This document shows positions 1 to 8,583 of a stretch of 64,000 bases of DNA, piece after piece (the stretch's first letter is position 1; each line of letters begins with the position of its first letter). The stretch comes from Sneathiella limimaris (GTDB lineage: Bacteria; Pseudomonadota; Alphaproteobacteria; Sneathiellales; Sneathiellaceae): NCBI RefSeq assembly GCF_012932565.1, contig NZ_JABBYJ010000001.1, positions 186,001-250,000 on the forward strand, in the 5' to 3' direction. A model generated the notes under the pieces. That model was given only the letters and a program-made list of their open reading frames with translations, made no database searches and had not been told where the DNA came from. Made by a program: the position numbers and the translations under genes.

Positions 1-366
1 CACCCCATCTGACAAAGGCACACCTGTCGACAAGGCAGCACCAGCTAGCCCCCAAACAACAGCATAAAGCACCCAACCCTCAACAAACGGGAGAATAGCG
101 AGCCCTATCAAAACCATTGAGGATAATGAGATTAAGACCCGCCGCCGATCACCGACCAGGTCAGCTACAGAAGACGCTATGGGGACCACCGCAACTTTCA
201 ACCAATAGGCTACACCTAAAACAATCCCCACATATTCCAGAGAAATCTGCCCTTCCAACCACCTCGGCCAGATAGGTATGGCAATACCATACACTGCAAA
301 AAAAGAGGCATAGTAACCTGTCAGCCTTAACGAGGCATTTTTGCTTGAATAATTGATCTGGTTCAT
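1..366 (-). CDS. MFS transporter, N-terminal part (runs off left edge)
   Basis: The first 122 codons are present; the rest lies beyond the window edge. The protein begins MNQINYSSKNASLRLTGYYA and shows an N-terminal membrane segment (about residues 17-33), a helix at 45-65, a short charged loop containing DRRR (the usual MFS loop 2-3 signature area) and two more helices. The arrangement resembles the MFS_1_like family (nucleoside/phenylpropionate-type permeases). An AGGTGG sequence 4-5 bases before the ATG supports this start. It diverges from the nitroreductase operon, and the shared 135-bp intergenic region carries a perfect palindrome, so both may answer to the same MarR regulator. Substrate unknown. 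Confidence 0.75.
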   Translation of the reverse strand, partial: MNQINYSSKNASLRLTGYYASFFAVYGIAIPIWPRWLEGQISLEYVGIVLGVAYWLKVAVVPIASSVADLVGDRRRVLISLSSMVLIGLAILPFVEGWVLYAVVWGLAGAALSTGVPLSDGV

Positions 367-450
367 CGATCCACCTGCCGGAAGGATCCATAGCCTATCG
401 GGTTTTAAACTCACCATCCAGTGATATTCGCTACACAAAACCATATTTAC

Positions 451-482
451 ATTCTTTGGAATATATATACATTCCAAAGAAT
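451..482. promoter_or_regulatory. Perfect 12-bp inverted repeat, likely MarR operator
   Basis: ATTCTTTGGAAT (451-462) is followed by an 8-base AT-rich spacer and its exact reverse complement ATTCCAAAGAAT (471-482). It ends 19 bases before the nitroreductase start codon at 502. The spacer TATATAC could form part of a -10 element, so a bound dimer would block transcription. The MarR-family gene that ends this operon is the obvious candidate ligand; that link is inference. Confidence 0.75.
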
Positions 483-501
483 ATTTATGGAGGAAAATGC
501 G

Positions 502-1656
502 ATGAATAGACGTAACTTTCTGAGAACAATTGGGGGAACCGGCCTCGTTTTAGCAGCTACAGCAGGTGGCCTAAGTCAATGCGATCAAATGCCCACTGAA
601 GCAATTCAAGGCTGGAATGGTCCCGTTAATTCAATAACAGATAGGGAGTGGTTACTTTCATACGCCCTTCTGGCACCCAATCCACATAATATGCAGGCGT
701 GGATCGCCGATTTGAGGGTTGAGGATCAAATAATACTTTTTGCGGACAAAGATCGATTACTACCTGACACAGATCCTTTTTCACGTCAGGTCATGATTGG
801 TCAGGGGACCTTCTTAGAACTTTTGAGTATCGCTGCATCAGCGAGGGGATATCAAGCCAATGTGCACCTTTTCCCAGAAGGCACTCCCGATGAGATGGAA
901 CTCGACATCTCAACGGTACCTATTGCCCGAATTGAGCTCGTCAAGAATGAGAATATAGCAGCAGACCCTCTCTTTTCTGCCATTTTGCACAGGCGCTCCA
1001 ACAAAGAAGGATATAGAGAGTTAGCTTTATCGGAAGATCACAAAGCCGAACTTCTGAAGTTACCTTTGTCAGGTGATCACTCAGTTCAAATCTATCACGA
1101 CAAGGATGAGGTGGAAGAACTGCGTACCTTTGCAAAACAAGCCATGCTGCTGGAAATTGAGACACCTCGAACCTTAAAGGAAAGTGTTGATAGAACCCGA
1201 ATTGGGGCTGACGCAATCGTTAAATACCGAGATGGAATTGACCTAAATGGCCCAATGTTTTGGTGGCTTTCTCGTTTCGACTTAATGTCCAAAGAAAAAG
1301 CCATGACACCCGGCACACTAGCCTATCAGGGCGGGATAGATTATGCCCTTGGCTGGGTGAATAAGACTTACAGCATGGGAATCCTATCTAGCCCAACAAA
1401 CAGTCGAGAAGATCAAATCATTGCAGGTCGCAATTATGTCCGGCTTAACCTACTCGCCACATCAATAGGTGTTGCTATGCATCCTGTTAGCCAAATTTTG
1501 CAGGAATACCCCGAAATGCAGACTCTACAATCCGATTTTTATTCCCATCTGGGTGTGAGGGCTCCTGAAACAATTCAAATGTTTTTCAGAATTGGATATC
1601 AGTCCAAACCAAGTCCTTCCCCTCGCCGACCTCTGCAAGATATAGTTAGGGCATGA
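502..1656 (+). CDS. Tat-exported Acg-like nitroreductase family protein
   Basis: Predicted 384-residue flavin-dependent nitroreductase-fold protein. The N-terminus carries a twin-arginine signal (NRRNFLRTIGG, then a hydrophobic stretch ending near AGGLSQC), so it is probably exported to the periplasm; the cysteine might be a lipidation site but LSQC is not a good lipobox. APNPHNMQAW (about residues 63-72) and RRSNKEGYR match motifs of the Acg-type branch of the nitroreductase family. ATG 502 is chosen over upstream ATGs because GGAGG lies 8 bases before it and the palindrome lies upstream. Its stop overlaps the start of the MarR gene (ATGA), so the two are translationally coupled. Substrate not predictable. 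Confidence 0.8.
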   Translation: MNRRNFLRTIGGTGLVLAATAGGLSQCDQMPTEAIQGWNGPVNSITDREWLLSYALLAPNPHNMQAWIADLRVEDQIILFADKDRLLPDTDPFSRQVMIGQGTFLELLSIAASARGYQANVHLFPEGTPDEMELDISTVPIARIELVKNENIAADPLFSAILHRRSNKEGYRELALSEDHKAELLKLPLSGDHSVQIYHDKDEVEELRTFAKQAMLLEIETPRTLKESVDRTRIGADAIVKYRDGIDLNGPMFWWLSRFDLMSKEKAMTPGTLAYQGGIDYALGWVNKTYSMGILSSPTNSREDQIIAGRNYVRLNLLATSIGVAMHPVSQILQEYPEMQTLQSDFYSHLGVRAPETIQMFFRIGYQSKPSPSPRRPLQDIVRA

Positions 1657-2111
1657 CAAAGAACCACAAACCAGACATTCCCATTGAATTCCGGATTATT
1701 AACTGGATAGGCATTATTGACCAGCTGACGGGAACAAAAGCCCGTCAGTTGCTCAATGGCACAGATGTACCGCCGCCCCAATTTGCGCTTCTCAATCATT
1801 TCAGCCATCGCCCCGAAGAGGGTAAGACTGTCATGCAGGTTGCGACCGCCATGCAACAACCCCAACCAGGGATCACAAAAACGATATCCAAGTTGGTGAG
1901 GAAAGGTTTTTTAGAAGAGCATAAAAACCCAAGAGATGGCCGTTCAAAAATTCTATTGCTAACAGCAGCGGGCATAAAAGCGCATCAGATTGCCCGGGAA
2001 AAACTGATCTCTGGCTCAGGTGATGTCTTTAAAGGTTGGAGCGAAAATGAAAAAAACACTCTTTTTCAGCTCCTGGATCGACTTAAAATCCATCTCGACA
2101 ATAATCGGTAA
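1653..2111 (+). CDS. MarR family transcriptional regulator
   Basis: 152-residue winged-helix regulator. A helix-turn-helix region spans roughly residues 49-83 (FALLNHFSHR ... MQQPQPGITKTISKLVRKGF) and the wing is NPRDGRSKILLLTAAG (about 90-105), the characteristic MarR D-x-R segment. It is the second gene of the nitroreductase operon, with a 4-base ATGA overlap. MarR proteins usually repress their own operon and are released by small aromatic or oxidising ligands; the perfect palindrome at 451-482 is the expected binding site. The gene ends 5 bases before the convergent diacylglycerol kinase gene. Confidence 0.85.
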   Translation: MTKNHKPDIPIEFRIINWIGIIDQLTGTKARQLLNGTDVPPPQFALLNHFSHRPEEGKTVMQVATAMQQPQPGITKTISKLVRKGFLEEHKNPRDGRSKILLLTAAGIKAHQIAREKLISGSGDVFKGWSENEKNTLFQLLDRLKIHLDNNR

Positions 2112-2116
2112 TCAGC

Positions 2117-3058
2117 TTATTTCGGCATCATAAAATTCAGTGGTGTCTTATCCAGAGAAATCGTCACAGGGGTAACCATTTCCAGATCACCATCCCGCTG
2201 ACAATTCAGATTAGGCTGAGAACTTAAGGTCACATCCTCCCCGGTGCTAAAGGTAATCACAGAATTTAGGCTAGACAGACGATTGGCTGCCAATGCCAAT
2301 CCATAAATCAAGCCATTCCACAAACCCTTTTTTGTCAGTACCAAAACTTGCAAATCTCGAGTTCTGAGATCTGCTCTTGGGAAAACAGTAAATGGTCCCC
2401 CATATTTTCGGGCTCTGGAGACAACAACCGTTGAGCCTTCATAAACTGTGTCATTTGACCGAACACTCACAGCAAGGTTTTTGAATTGATGACGTATACG
2501 AAAAGCAGCGAATAAATAGGAAGCCGCACCCCATTTACGCTTCTGCACTGGATCTAGCGCTTGGACCGCGAGGGAATCATACCCGCAGCCAATCATCAGA
2601 AGGAATCTGCGCCCTTGGATTAGGCCGGGCCAGATTTTTGTAGTCTGCCCTTGCGTCAAAGCTGCCACAATTTTGCGCGGGTTCGTTCCAACTCCAATTT
2701 CGCAAGCAAACACATTGGCGGTTCCAAGCGGAATGAGACCTAACGGTTTCTCACTGCCTTGCAATCCTTGTGCGACCTCTCCAAGCGTTCCGTCACCACC
2801 AGCAGCGACAACGACTGTGATTTCATCATCCCTGGCTGCTTGCTGGGCGAGTTCCGTCGCATGTCCAGCTCTTTCCGTTTGAGAAAGAGTAAGCTCGACA
2901 CCCGCTGCCTCCAGCATTTTCAGAATTTTCCAAAACCGGCGTTCATGGCTACGACCGGCCGTTGGATTATAGATAACGAGAAATCTGTTTCGACCTGTCA
3001 CCCGACTGACTTTCATTCGCAACAAAAATTTAATTTGAAGGACATCCATCTGTCCCAT
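2117..3058 (-). CDS. Diacylglycerol/lipid kinase family protein
   Basis: 313-residue member of the YegS/DgkB-like lipid kinase family, which phosphorylates diacylglycerol or related lipids with ATP at the inner membrane face. The nucleotide-binding core is visible: VIYNPTAGR near residues 28-36, GGDGTLGEVAQGL near 86-98 and IPLGTANVFACEIG near 109-122 (the PxGTxN motif). The start is uncertain: ATG 3058 has only AAGG close upstream, and internal ATGs at residues 4 and 15 are possible. It is divergent from the PlcP-like/glycosyltransferase pair, which would produce and consume diacylglycerol, so it may recycle that diacylglycerol to phosphatidate. Confidence 0.85.
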   Translation of the reverse strand: MGQMDVLQIKFLLRMKVSRVTGRNRFLVIYNPTAGRSHERRFWKILKMLEAAGVELTLSQTERAGHATELAQQAARDDEITVVVAAGGDGTLGEVAQGLQGSEKPLGLIPLGTANVFACEIGVGTNPRKIVAALTQGQTTKIWPGLIQGRRFLLMIGCGYDSLAVQALDPVQKRKWGAASYLFAAFRIRHQFKNLAVSVRSNDTVYEGSTVVVSRARKYGGPFTVFPRADLRTRDLQVLVLTKKGLWNGLIYGLALAANRLSSLNSVITFSTGEDVTLSSQPNLNCQRDGDLEMVTPVTISLDKTPLNFMMPK

Positions 3059-3144
3059 GACCTTGGAAGAATCGTCCCAGAACTTAATGACTGATTTTGT
3101 TCACCCCGGTGACAGTTCCATTAAACGGGACCAGAGTAAAGCAG

Positions 3145-3993
3145 ATGAATGCGCAAGCAACCCCTCTAAAATATCGCTCCATATGGATCTCCGACATTCA
3201 TCTGGGGACACCAGGTTGCAAGGCAGAGTTTCTACTCGATTTCCTAAAACACACAAGTTCTAAAAAATTATATCTGGTTGGGGATATCATCGATGGGTGG
3301 GCTCTTCAACGAAACTGGTACTGGCCACAAGAACATAATGATGTTGTCCAAAAGATCTTGAGGAAAGCCCGAAAGGGCACAGAAGTTTTCTTCATTCCCG
3401 GCAACCATGATGCATTTGTCCGTGAATATGTGGATCATAACTTTGGCGACATTACTGTTGCCCGGGAGATGATCCACAAGACCGCAAATGGGCAACAATA
3501 TCTCATTTTGCATGGAGATGAATTTGATGTCGTTGTCAAATACGCCAAATGGCTCGCGTTACTCGGGGACTGGGCCTACGGCATCTGTCTGAGGTTGAAC
3601 GACTTCGTGAATAACGTCAGACAGTGGATGGGTTATCCTTATTGGTCCCTTTCGGCTTTCTTGAAACTGAAAGTCAAAAACGCCGTTCAGTTTATTGCAG
3701 ACTTTGAGAATGCCCTTGCAGATGTTGCCCGAAAAAAAGGGGTAAACGGTGTTATCTGCGGCCATATTCACCACCCAGAAATTCGGGAAATTGACGGCAT
3801 AACCTACTGCAATGACGGTGACTGGGTAGAAAGCTGCTCAGCTCTTGTTGAGCATTTCGATGGCAGTCTGGAAATCGTCCGGTGGTTCTCTCCTTACTCA
3901 GATTTCACTTCCCTCAAAGGATCCGAAGAATGCGATATGTCATCGTCTCAGACGCTTGGTCGCCTCAAGTCAATGGTGTCGTTCAAACTCTGA
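3145..3993 (+). CDS. plcP: Metallophosphoesterase, PlcP-like phospholipase C candidate
   Basis: 282-residue calcineurin-type phosphoesterase. Metal-ligand motifs are complete: SDIHLG (D17, H19), GDIIDGW (46-52), GNHD (86-89), LHGDEFD and CGHIHHPE. The family is often annotated as LpxH-like UDP-2,3-diacylglucosamine hydrolase, but it is longer than LpxH and sits directly before a GT4 glycosyltransferase. That is the arrangement of PlcP, which cleaves phosphatidylethanolamine/choline headgroups during phosphate starvation in alphaproteobacteria. ATG 3145 is preferred; the reading frame extends upstream only to a TTG at 3097. The 3' end overlaps the next gene by 64 bases in another frame. I found no convincing Pho box upstream. 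The PlcP assignment rests on context; generic metallophosphoesterase is certain. Confidence 0.7.
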   Translation: MNAQATPLKYRSIWISDIHLGTPGCKAEFLLDFLKHTSSKKLYLVGDIIDGWALQRNWYWPQEHNDVVQKILRKARKGTEVFFIPGNHDAFVREYVDHNFGDITVAREMIHKTANGQQYLILHGDEFDVVVKYAKWLALLGDWAYGICLRLNDFVNNVRQWMGYPYWSLSAFLKLKVKNAVQFIADFENALADVARKKGVNGVICGHIHHPEIREIDGITYCNDGDWVESCSALVEHFDGSLEIVRWFSPYSDFTSLKGSEECDMSSSQTLGRLKSMVSFKL

Positions 3994-4967
3994 CACAACT
4001 CCGAAATAATCTAGAAAACAAAGGTCATGAAGTGGTCATGATCACTCCTGACCGTTTTAAGACCATTGCCTGCCCGACATATCCCGAAATCAGGCTGTCT
4101 TTGTTCTGCTCACGCAAAGTGAAAGATTTGATCGAAAAGAGCAGGCCAAGCGCTATTCATATTGCCACAGAGGGACCTTTAGGACTTGCCGCGCGAAATT
4201 ATTGTTCAAAAAACAATATCCCGTTTACAACAGCATTCCATACGCTGTTTGCTGAATATGTTTACGCCAGAACCCGACTGCCACTCTCAATTGGCTACGC
4301 TTTCCTGCGTTGGTTCCATAAAAATTCCAGCACAATCATGGTCGCCACCCAAACCCTTGAGGACAAGCTTCGCAAAAGAGGGTTCAAAAGGATATCCAGA
4401 TGGACCCGAGGAATAGACACCAATCTATTTCACCCAAGAGAAAAGCAATTAACCGAATTCAAAAGCCCTATCTTCATGTATGTAGGCCGGGTTGCAGTTG
4501 AAAAAAATATACAGGCGTTTCTCTCCTTGGACCTACCCGGAACTAAGGTCGTGGTGGGTGACGGACCACAACGCGCCTCTTTACAATCCAAACATAAGGA
4601 CGTTGTTTTTGTCGGCGTGAAACGCGGTGAAGAACTTGCATCCTATTACGCATCAGCCGATGTATTTGTTTTTCCAAGCCGAACCGACACGTTTGGACTT
4701 GTGCTTCTAGAAGCACTAGCATCAGGAATACCTGTGGCTGCCTATCCGGTAACAGGCCCATTAGATGTGATTGGAAATGCCCCAGTTGGTGTTCTCAGTG
4801 AAAATTTACAGTCAGCCGCTTTGCAGGCGCTGGAACTTGATCCTGTTGCCTGTCGAGAATTCGCGATGGAATTTACCTGGGACAAAAGTGTTGAACAGTT
4901 CCAGGGCAACCTAGCACATTTTGATACCAACAGAGTTTTTTCGCGTCAGGAACCTGTAGAGGTCTGA
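3930..4967 (+). CDS. GT4-family glycosyltransferase, Agt-like
   Basis: 345-residue GT-B fold glycosyltransferase. The N-terminal domain begins MRYVIVSDAWSPQVNGVVQT, typical of SQD2/MgtA-like enzymes. The C-terminal nucleotide-sugar domain has FMYVGRVAVEKN, VVVGDGPQR, FVFPSRTDTFGLVLLEALAS (the E-x7-E region) and GIPVAAYPVTGP. ATG 3930 is preceded by AAAGGA at good spacing, and starts 64 bases before the phosphoesterase stop. Homologues paired with plcP transfer sugars to diacylglycerol, making glycolipids that replace phospholipids; that role is inferred from the pairing. The 3' end overlaps the convergent EamA gene by 22 bases. Confidence 0.85.
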   Translation: MRYVIVSDAWSPQVNGVVQTLTQLRNNLENKGHEVVMITPDRFKTIACPTYPEIRLSLFCSRKVKDLIEKSRPSAIHIATEGPLGLAARNYCSKNNIPFTTAFHTLFAEYVYARTRLPLSIGYAFLRWFHKNSSTIMVATQTLEDKLRKRGFKRISRWTRGIDTNLFHPREKQLTEFKSPIFMYVGRVAVEKNIQAFLSLDLPGTKVVVGDGPQRASLQSKHKDVVFVGVKRGEELASYYASADVFVFPSRTDTFGLVLLEALASGIPVAAYPVTGPLDVIGNAPVGVLSENLQSAALQALELDPVACREFAMEFTWDKSVEQFQGNLAHFDTNRVFSRQEPVEV

Positions 4968-5833
4968 ACCACTTTGGGCTGCTTTTCTGCATTTCGAAGG
5001 TTAATTATGAGGACTCCGAGCAAGGTTACACCACCGCCCACCATAAATCGCCATGTAATGGGCTCTTCAAAAAGGAAAACACCGAAACCAACGCCAAAGA
5101 GCGGGGCCAGCAAGCCATATGGCGTTAATACGGATACAGGATACCGCTGAAGTAAGTAGTACCAACTCCCGTGTGCGATAATAGTTGTTGCTACCACCGT
5201 AAATAGAAGTGCCGTGACAGGCTCCCAATGAAGAGCGGTAATCTGTTGGATATGATTTTCCTCAAAAATTAGGGAGAAAGACAGCAAAAGCGGAAAGGAA
5301 AAAAGAGCGATCCAGCCCTGCATTTGCATGGTTCCTACCCCTGTTGCTTTTCGCATTAGGATAATTCCGCCAGCCATACACATAGCAGCACCTGCAACGA
5401 GACCGACACCTTCCAGATAATTGAAAACCACCGGATCAAAACCCAAGATCAAGACGCCAATAAAGGCTAGGAGCAACCCCAAGATCCGTTTCCATCGAAT
5501 AGTTTCACCCAAGAAAACGACTGCTAAAATAAGAGAAAAAGGAGCAACCAATTGAATGGTAATTGCAACTGCCGACACACCCCCAGCTACATTCAACCCC
5601 ATATAGAGCAACGTAAAATGCATCACTCCAACCAGCATGGAAATTAGAAAAATGGCCTTCATCCGACCTGCAACCGGCTTTAAAAACGGAATTAGCAGTA
5701 ATGCGACCAAGATAAACCGCAGCGTGGTAAACATAAGCGGTGAATATTGACCCATAGCCACCTTGGCGGCCACAAAGGAAAAACCCCAGATGACATTTAT
5801 AATCAACGCAAGGGCAATATGGGGGAGTGACAT
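4946..5833 (-). CDS. EamA/DMT family transporter
   Basis: 295-residue inner-membrane protein with ten predicted hydrophobic segments in two EamA repeats, the drug/metabolite transporter (RhaT/YdcZ-like) architecture. The first repeat begins ALALIINVIWGFSFVAAKVA and the second follows the central loop near residue 145. Start 5833 is chosen because AAAGGA lies about 7 bases upstream and the first membrane helix begins immediately; an in-frame extension to 5899 would add a charged leader without a better ribosome-binding site. DMT members export amino acids, nucleotides or other metabolites; the substrate cannot be told here. Convergent with the glycosyltransferase, divergent from the CYTH gene. 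Confidence 0.85.
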   Translation of the reverse strand: MSLPHIALALIINVIWGFSFVAAKVAMGQYSPLMFTTLRFILVALLLIPFLKPVAGRMKAIFLISMLVGVMHFTLLYMGLNVAGGVSAVAITIQLVAPFSLILAVVFLGETIRWKRILGLLLAFIGVLILGFDPVVFNYLEGVGLVAGAAMCMAGGIILMRKATGVGTMQMQGWIALFSFPLLLSFSLIFEENHIQQITALHWEPVTALLFTVVATTIIAHGSWYYLLQRYPVSVLTPYGLLAPLFGVGFGVFLFEEPITWRFMVGGGVTLLGVLIINLRNAEKQPKVVQTSTGS

Positions 5834-5942
5834 GAAACGTCCTTTAAAAATTGGAACAGAAGTTCCAAAAACCTTCCTTTTTGATAAATTGCCAGGCACA
5901 TAATGTCAAAATGTGCTTTTTTATTTTTAATGACGGTGACCT

Positions 5943-6410
5943 ATGATTGAGATCGAGCGTAAATTTCTGGTAGCAAACGACAGCTGGAAACAGGATATCC
6001 TTAGCTCTCACAAAATAAGTCAATTCTATCTGTCAGATCTTTCAACAACACCAACTGTTCGTATCCGCCAAAAAGACGACAAAGGGTTCCTCACGCTCAA
6101 ATACCCGAGTAAGCAGGAAGATGTCTTAGTCAGAGCAGAGTTTGAGTATGAAATTCCAGTTTCTGATGTGACTGCACATAAGCAATTCGCCAAAGGAAGG
6201 ATTGTTGAGAAAACAAGGCATCTAGTAAGAGGTGCTGAAAACTTAATCTGGGAAATAGATGTCTTTTCATCACCAAATCCAGATCTGGTGCTTGCTGAGA
6301 TCGAACTAAAAACAGCGGATCAAATTATCCAACTGCCGGATTGGATTGGGCCGGAAGTAACTCATAATCCATCTTATAGCAATATCCGCATGGCTTTTCA
6401 AAGTGTCTAG
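5943..6410 (+). CDS. CYTH domain protein, probable inorganic triphosphatase
   Basis: 155-residue single-domain CYTH protein. The EXEXK signature is present right after the start (MIEIERKFLV: E3, E5, K7), and alternating charged strands follow (TVRIRQKDDKGFLTLK, VRAEFEYEIP, IWEIDVF, LVLAEIELKT), as expected of a triphosphate tunnel metalloenzyme. Such stand-alone bacterial proteins usually hydrolyse inorganic tripolyphosphate; adenylate cyclase or thiamine-triphosphatase activity is less likely. It ends 6 bases before the convergent hybrid kinase gene. No partner gene (such as CHAD) is adjacent. Confidence 0.85.
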   Translation: MIEIERKFLVANDSWKQDILSSHKISQFYLSDLSTTPTVRIRQKDDKGFLTLKYPSKQEDVLVRAEFEYEIPVSDVTAHKQFAKGRIVEKTRHLVRGAENLIWEIDVFSSPNPDLVLAEIELKTADQIIQLPDWIGPEVTHNPSYSNIRMAFQSV

Positions 6411-6416
6411 GACTGG

Positions 6417-8468
6417 CTAATTCGCCACCGCCGCAATGTCACTATTCTTATCTTCCACCAAAGCAACGAGCAAGGGCTCCAGATCAATCGGTTTCGTCAG
6501 GAGACTGTCCAGATCTTGTGATACCACTTCAGGTCGATGGCCCTCTAAATCCTCACCGGTCAAACCGACAACTCGGATAGAATTTGTTTTAGGATCTCGC
6601 TTGATCCTTCGCGCCACCTCAAGTCCATCCACACCAGGCATATTGATGTCAGTGACAATTGCATCAACCCTTTGTTGATGGACAGCTTGCAGCACTTTCG
6701 CTCCATCCTCGACCATTATCACTTCTTTCACTATGGGTGAGAGCATGGCTTTTAATAAAAGCCTGTTGACCAAAACATCGTCTGCGACAACAACAGTCAT
6801 CAATTTTAAACGCCCATATTTGATGTTTGATTGCATTTCTTTCGAAGGGAAAAAACCTTCGACACTCGCTTCATGAACATCCTCACTGGTTGGTAAGACA
6901 ACGGTGAACCTGGTTCCTTTTGCCACTTCACTCTGAACTGAGATGGTACCACCCAGTGCCTTCACAAGCATTCTTGTAATGGCAAGTCCTAGACCTGACC
7001 CACTTGAATTCTCTCCTCGACGGGTCCTCACGAAGCGATCAAACAATATGTCAAGCTCGTCCGCGTCAATTCCAATACCTGTATCTTCAACAGCTAGTTC
7101 AAGCTCCAAACCCGCATCCGCAGGCCGAACCTGGACGGTCACTCGCACCTCACCTTCAAAAGTATATTTTAAAGCATTACCGATCAGATTTATCAGGATC
7201 TGCTGGATTTTCTTCCGATCGAGAATAAGCCATGCCGGGACATCTTCTGCAACTTCCAAGCGGACAGGGACAGAACCCTCACGTTCGCCAACCGTGACAA
7301 TTGAAATCACTTCATCAAGCAGGGGCCGAATTTGCAAGGCGCTACTGTTATCCGCTAGCCTGTTGCTATCCGCACGTTGCAAGTCGAGGTAATCATTTAT
7401 TAAATCCAAAATGTAATCGCCTGCTTGAGACGCTGAGAGAACAATCGGCTTTAGACTTTTTGCAATATCCTGTTTCAGAAGAAATTTCTGAGCTGCCAAA
7501 ACCCCCTGCAAGGGAGATCGTATTTCATGACTGAGAATTTCGAGGAACTCTTCTTTTTCTTTCAAAATTCGGACCCTTGACTGTCTTGCGAGCTGCTTAT
7601 CCTGATAGGTGCGCCATAAAAACCATCCCAATAGAGACAGCAGAGAAAAAAGTAGCACTCCGGATGCAATGACCGTTCCCTGATAAGGCGAACTTTTGAC
7701 CCACCCACCTTTAGGCAAAATTGCAAAAACCCATGACCCTTGACCTAAAGTAATTGGGTACTGGAGACTACCTGTCACCTCATTAAACAAGCTCGTTTCT
7801 CCAAAAAAGATCTCCCCCTCAGCACCACGTCCATCTTTTCCCCGGATAGCAATCTCATAGTCTTTTTGAAGCGTTGGTATTCCGAGCTGTTCATAAATCG
7901 TCTGCATATCTATTGGGGCTGCCACAATGCCCCAAAGCTCCGTTTTCCCGCTTTCAGACTCAGGGAATACTGGTGCACGTAATATCAAAGCTTCTCCACC
8001 TTGAATAAGGGTAACTGGCCCAGCGACAATAACCCGGTTCTCCTTTATCGTGGTGAATACTGCGTCGCGCTGCTCTTCTGGCGCTTTTCGATAATCCAAG
8101 CCGATAACAGCTTTATTCTCTTCATAAGGGTAGACAAAACGAACGACCAGATTTGGTGCCGCTGCAATGTTTCTAATTGCGGGGTGAGATCGTTTGATAG
8201 AGCGTGCGTAAGCCCTGTACTCTTCAAGAGAGATCCCAGGGTGAGCCTCAATTAAAGCCTTAACACCATTGATCAACGATATGTCTGCTGCCATGCGCTC
8301 AATCATACGCGATTGAAGCTCACGGGCGATTGCAGCTGTCGCATCACGTTGCTCATTTTGAGCTGTATTTAGCAAAGTGCGCCCAACCTGCCACGAAAAG
8401 CAGACCGAGAATATGGCGGCAACAATTATAATAGCCGCCAGAAAGAACACTGGTTTAACTCTTTCCAC
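6417..8468 (-). CDS. CHASE-domain hybrid sensor histidine kinase
   Basis: 683-residue membrane sensor. Order: TM1 (about 8-30), periplasmic CHASE domain (about 60-235), TM2 (about 265-287), HisKA with phospho-acceptor H314 in ILSHEIRSPLQG, HATPase_c (N-box NLIGNALKY near 428-436, G1 DTGIGI, G2 GSGLGLAI), then a C-terminal receiver (about 555-675) with DD at 563-564, phospho-acceptor D607 in VTDINMPGVDG and K659 in LLTKP. CHASE domains sense small extracellular ligands such as cytokinin-like molecules or peptides in other systems. There is no HPt domain and no response regulator next door, so its output partner is elsewhere. The start codon is GTG. Confidence 0.92.
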   Translation of the reverse strand: MERVKPVFFLAAIIIVAAIFSVCFSWQVGRTLLNTAQNEQRDATAAIARELQSRMIERMAADISLINGVKALIEAHPGISLEEYRAYARSIKRSHPAIRNIAAAPNLVVRFVYPYEENKAVIGLDYRKAPEEQRDAVFTTIKENRVIVAGPVTLIQGGEALILRAPVFPESESGKTELWGIVAAPIDMQTIYEQLGIPTLQKDYEIAIRGKDGRGAEGEIFFGETSLFNEVTGSLQYPITLGQGSWVFAILPKGGWVKSSPYQGTVIASGVLLFSLLSLLGWFLWRTYQDKQLARQSRVRILKEKEEFLEILSHEIRSPLQGVLAAQKFLLKQDIAKSLKPIVLSASQAGDYILDLINDYLDLQRADSNRLADNSSALQIRPLLDEVISIVTVGEREGSVPVRLEVAEDVPAWLILDRKKIQQILINLIGNALKYTFEGEVRVTVQVRPADAGLELELAVEDTGIGIDADELDILFDRFVRTRRGENSSGSGLGLAITRMLVKALGGTISVQSEVAKGTRFTVVLPTSEDVHEASVEGFFPSKEMQSNIKYGRLKLMTVVVADDVLVNRLLLKAMLSPIVKEVIMVEDGAKVLQAVHQQRVDAIVTDINMPGVDGLEVARRIKRDPKTNSIRVVGLTGEDLEGHRPEVVSQDLDSLLTKPIDLEPLLVALVEDKNSDIAAVAN

Positions 8469-8583
8469 CCAAAAACCTATGCTTACCCCTACCTGAAATC
8501 CGCAGAAAACAGGTATTCCTCATGAATCACCAGAAATATTAGCAATTTATAGTAAACAAGATCTTATCAAATAGTGAAATTTT

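Noticed and set aside
3041-3145. Pho box upstream of the plcP-like gene
   Set aside because: Only single TGACAG/CTGTCC-like half sites are present; no pair with the 11-base periodicity of a Pho box.
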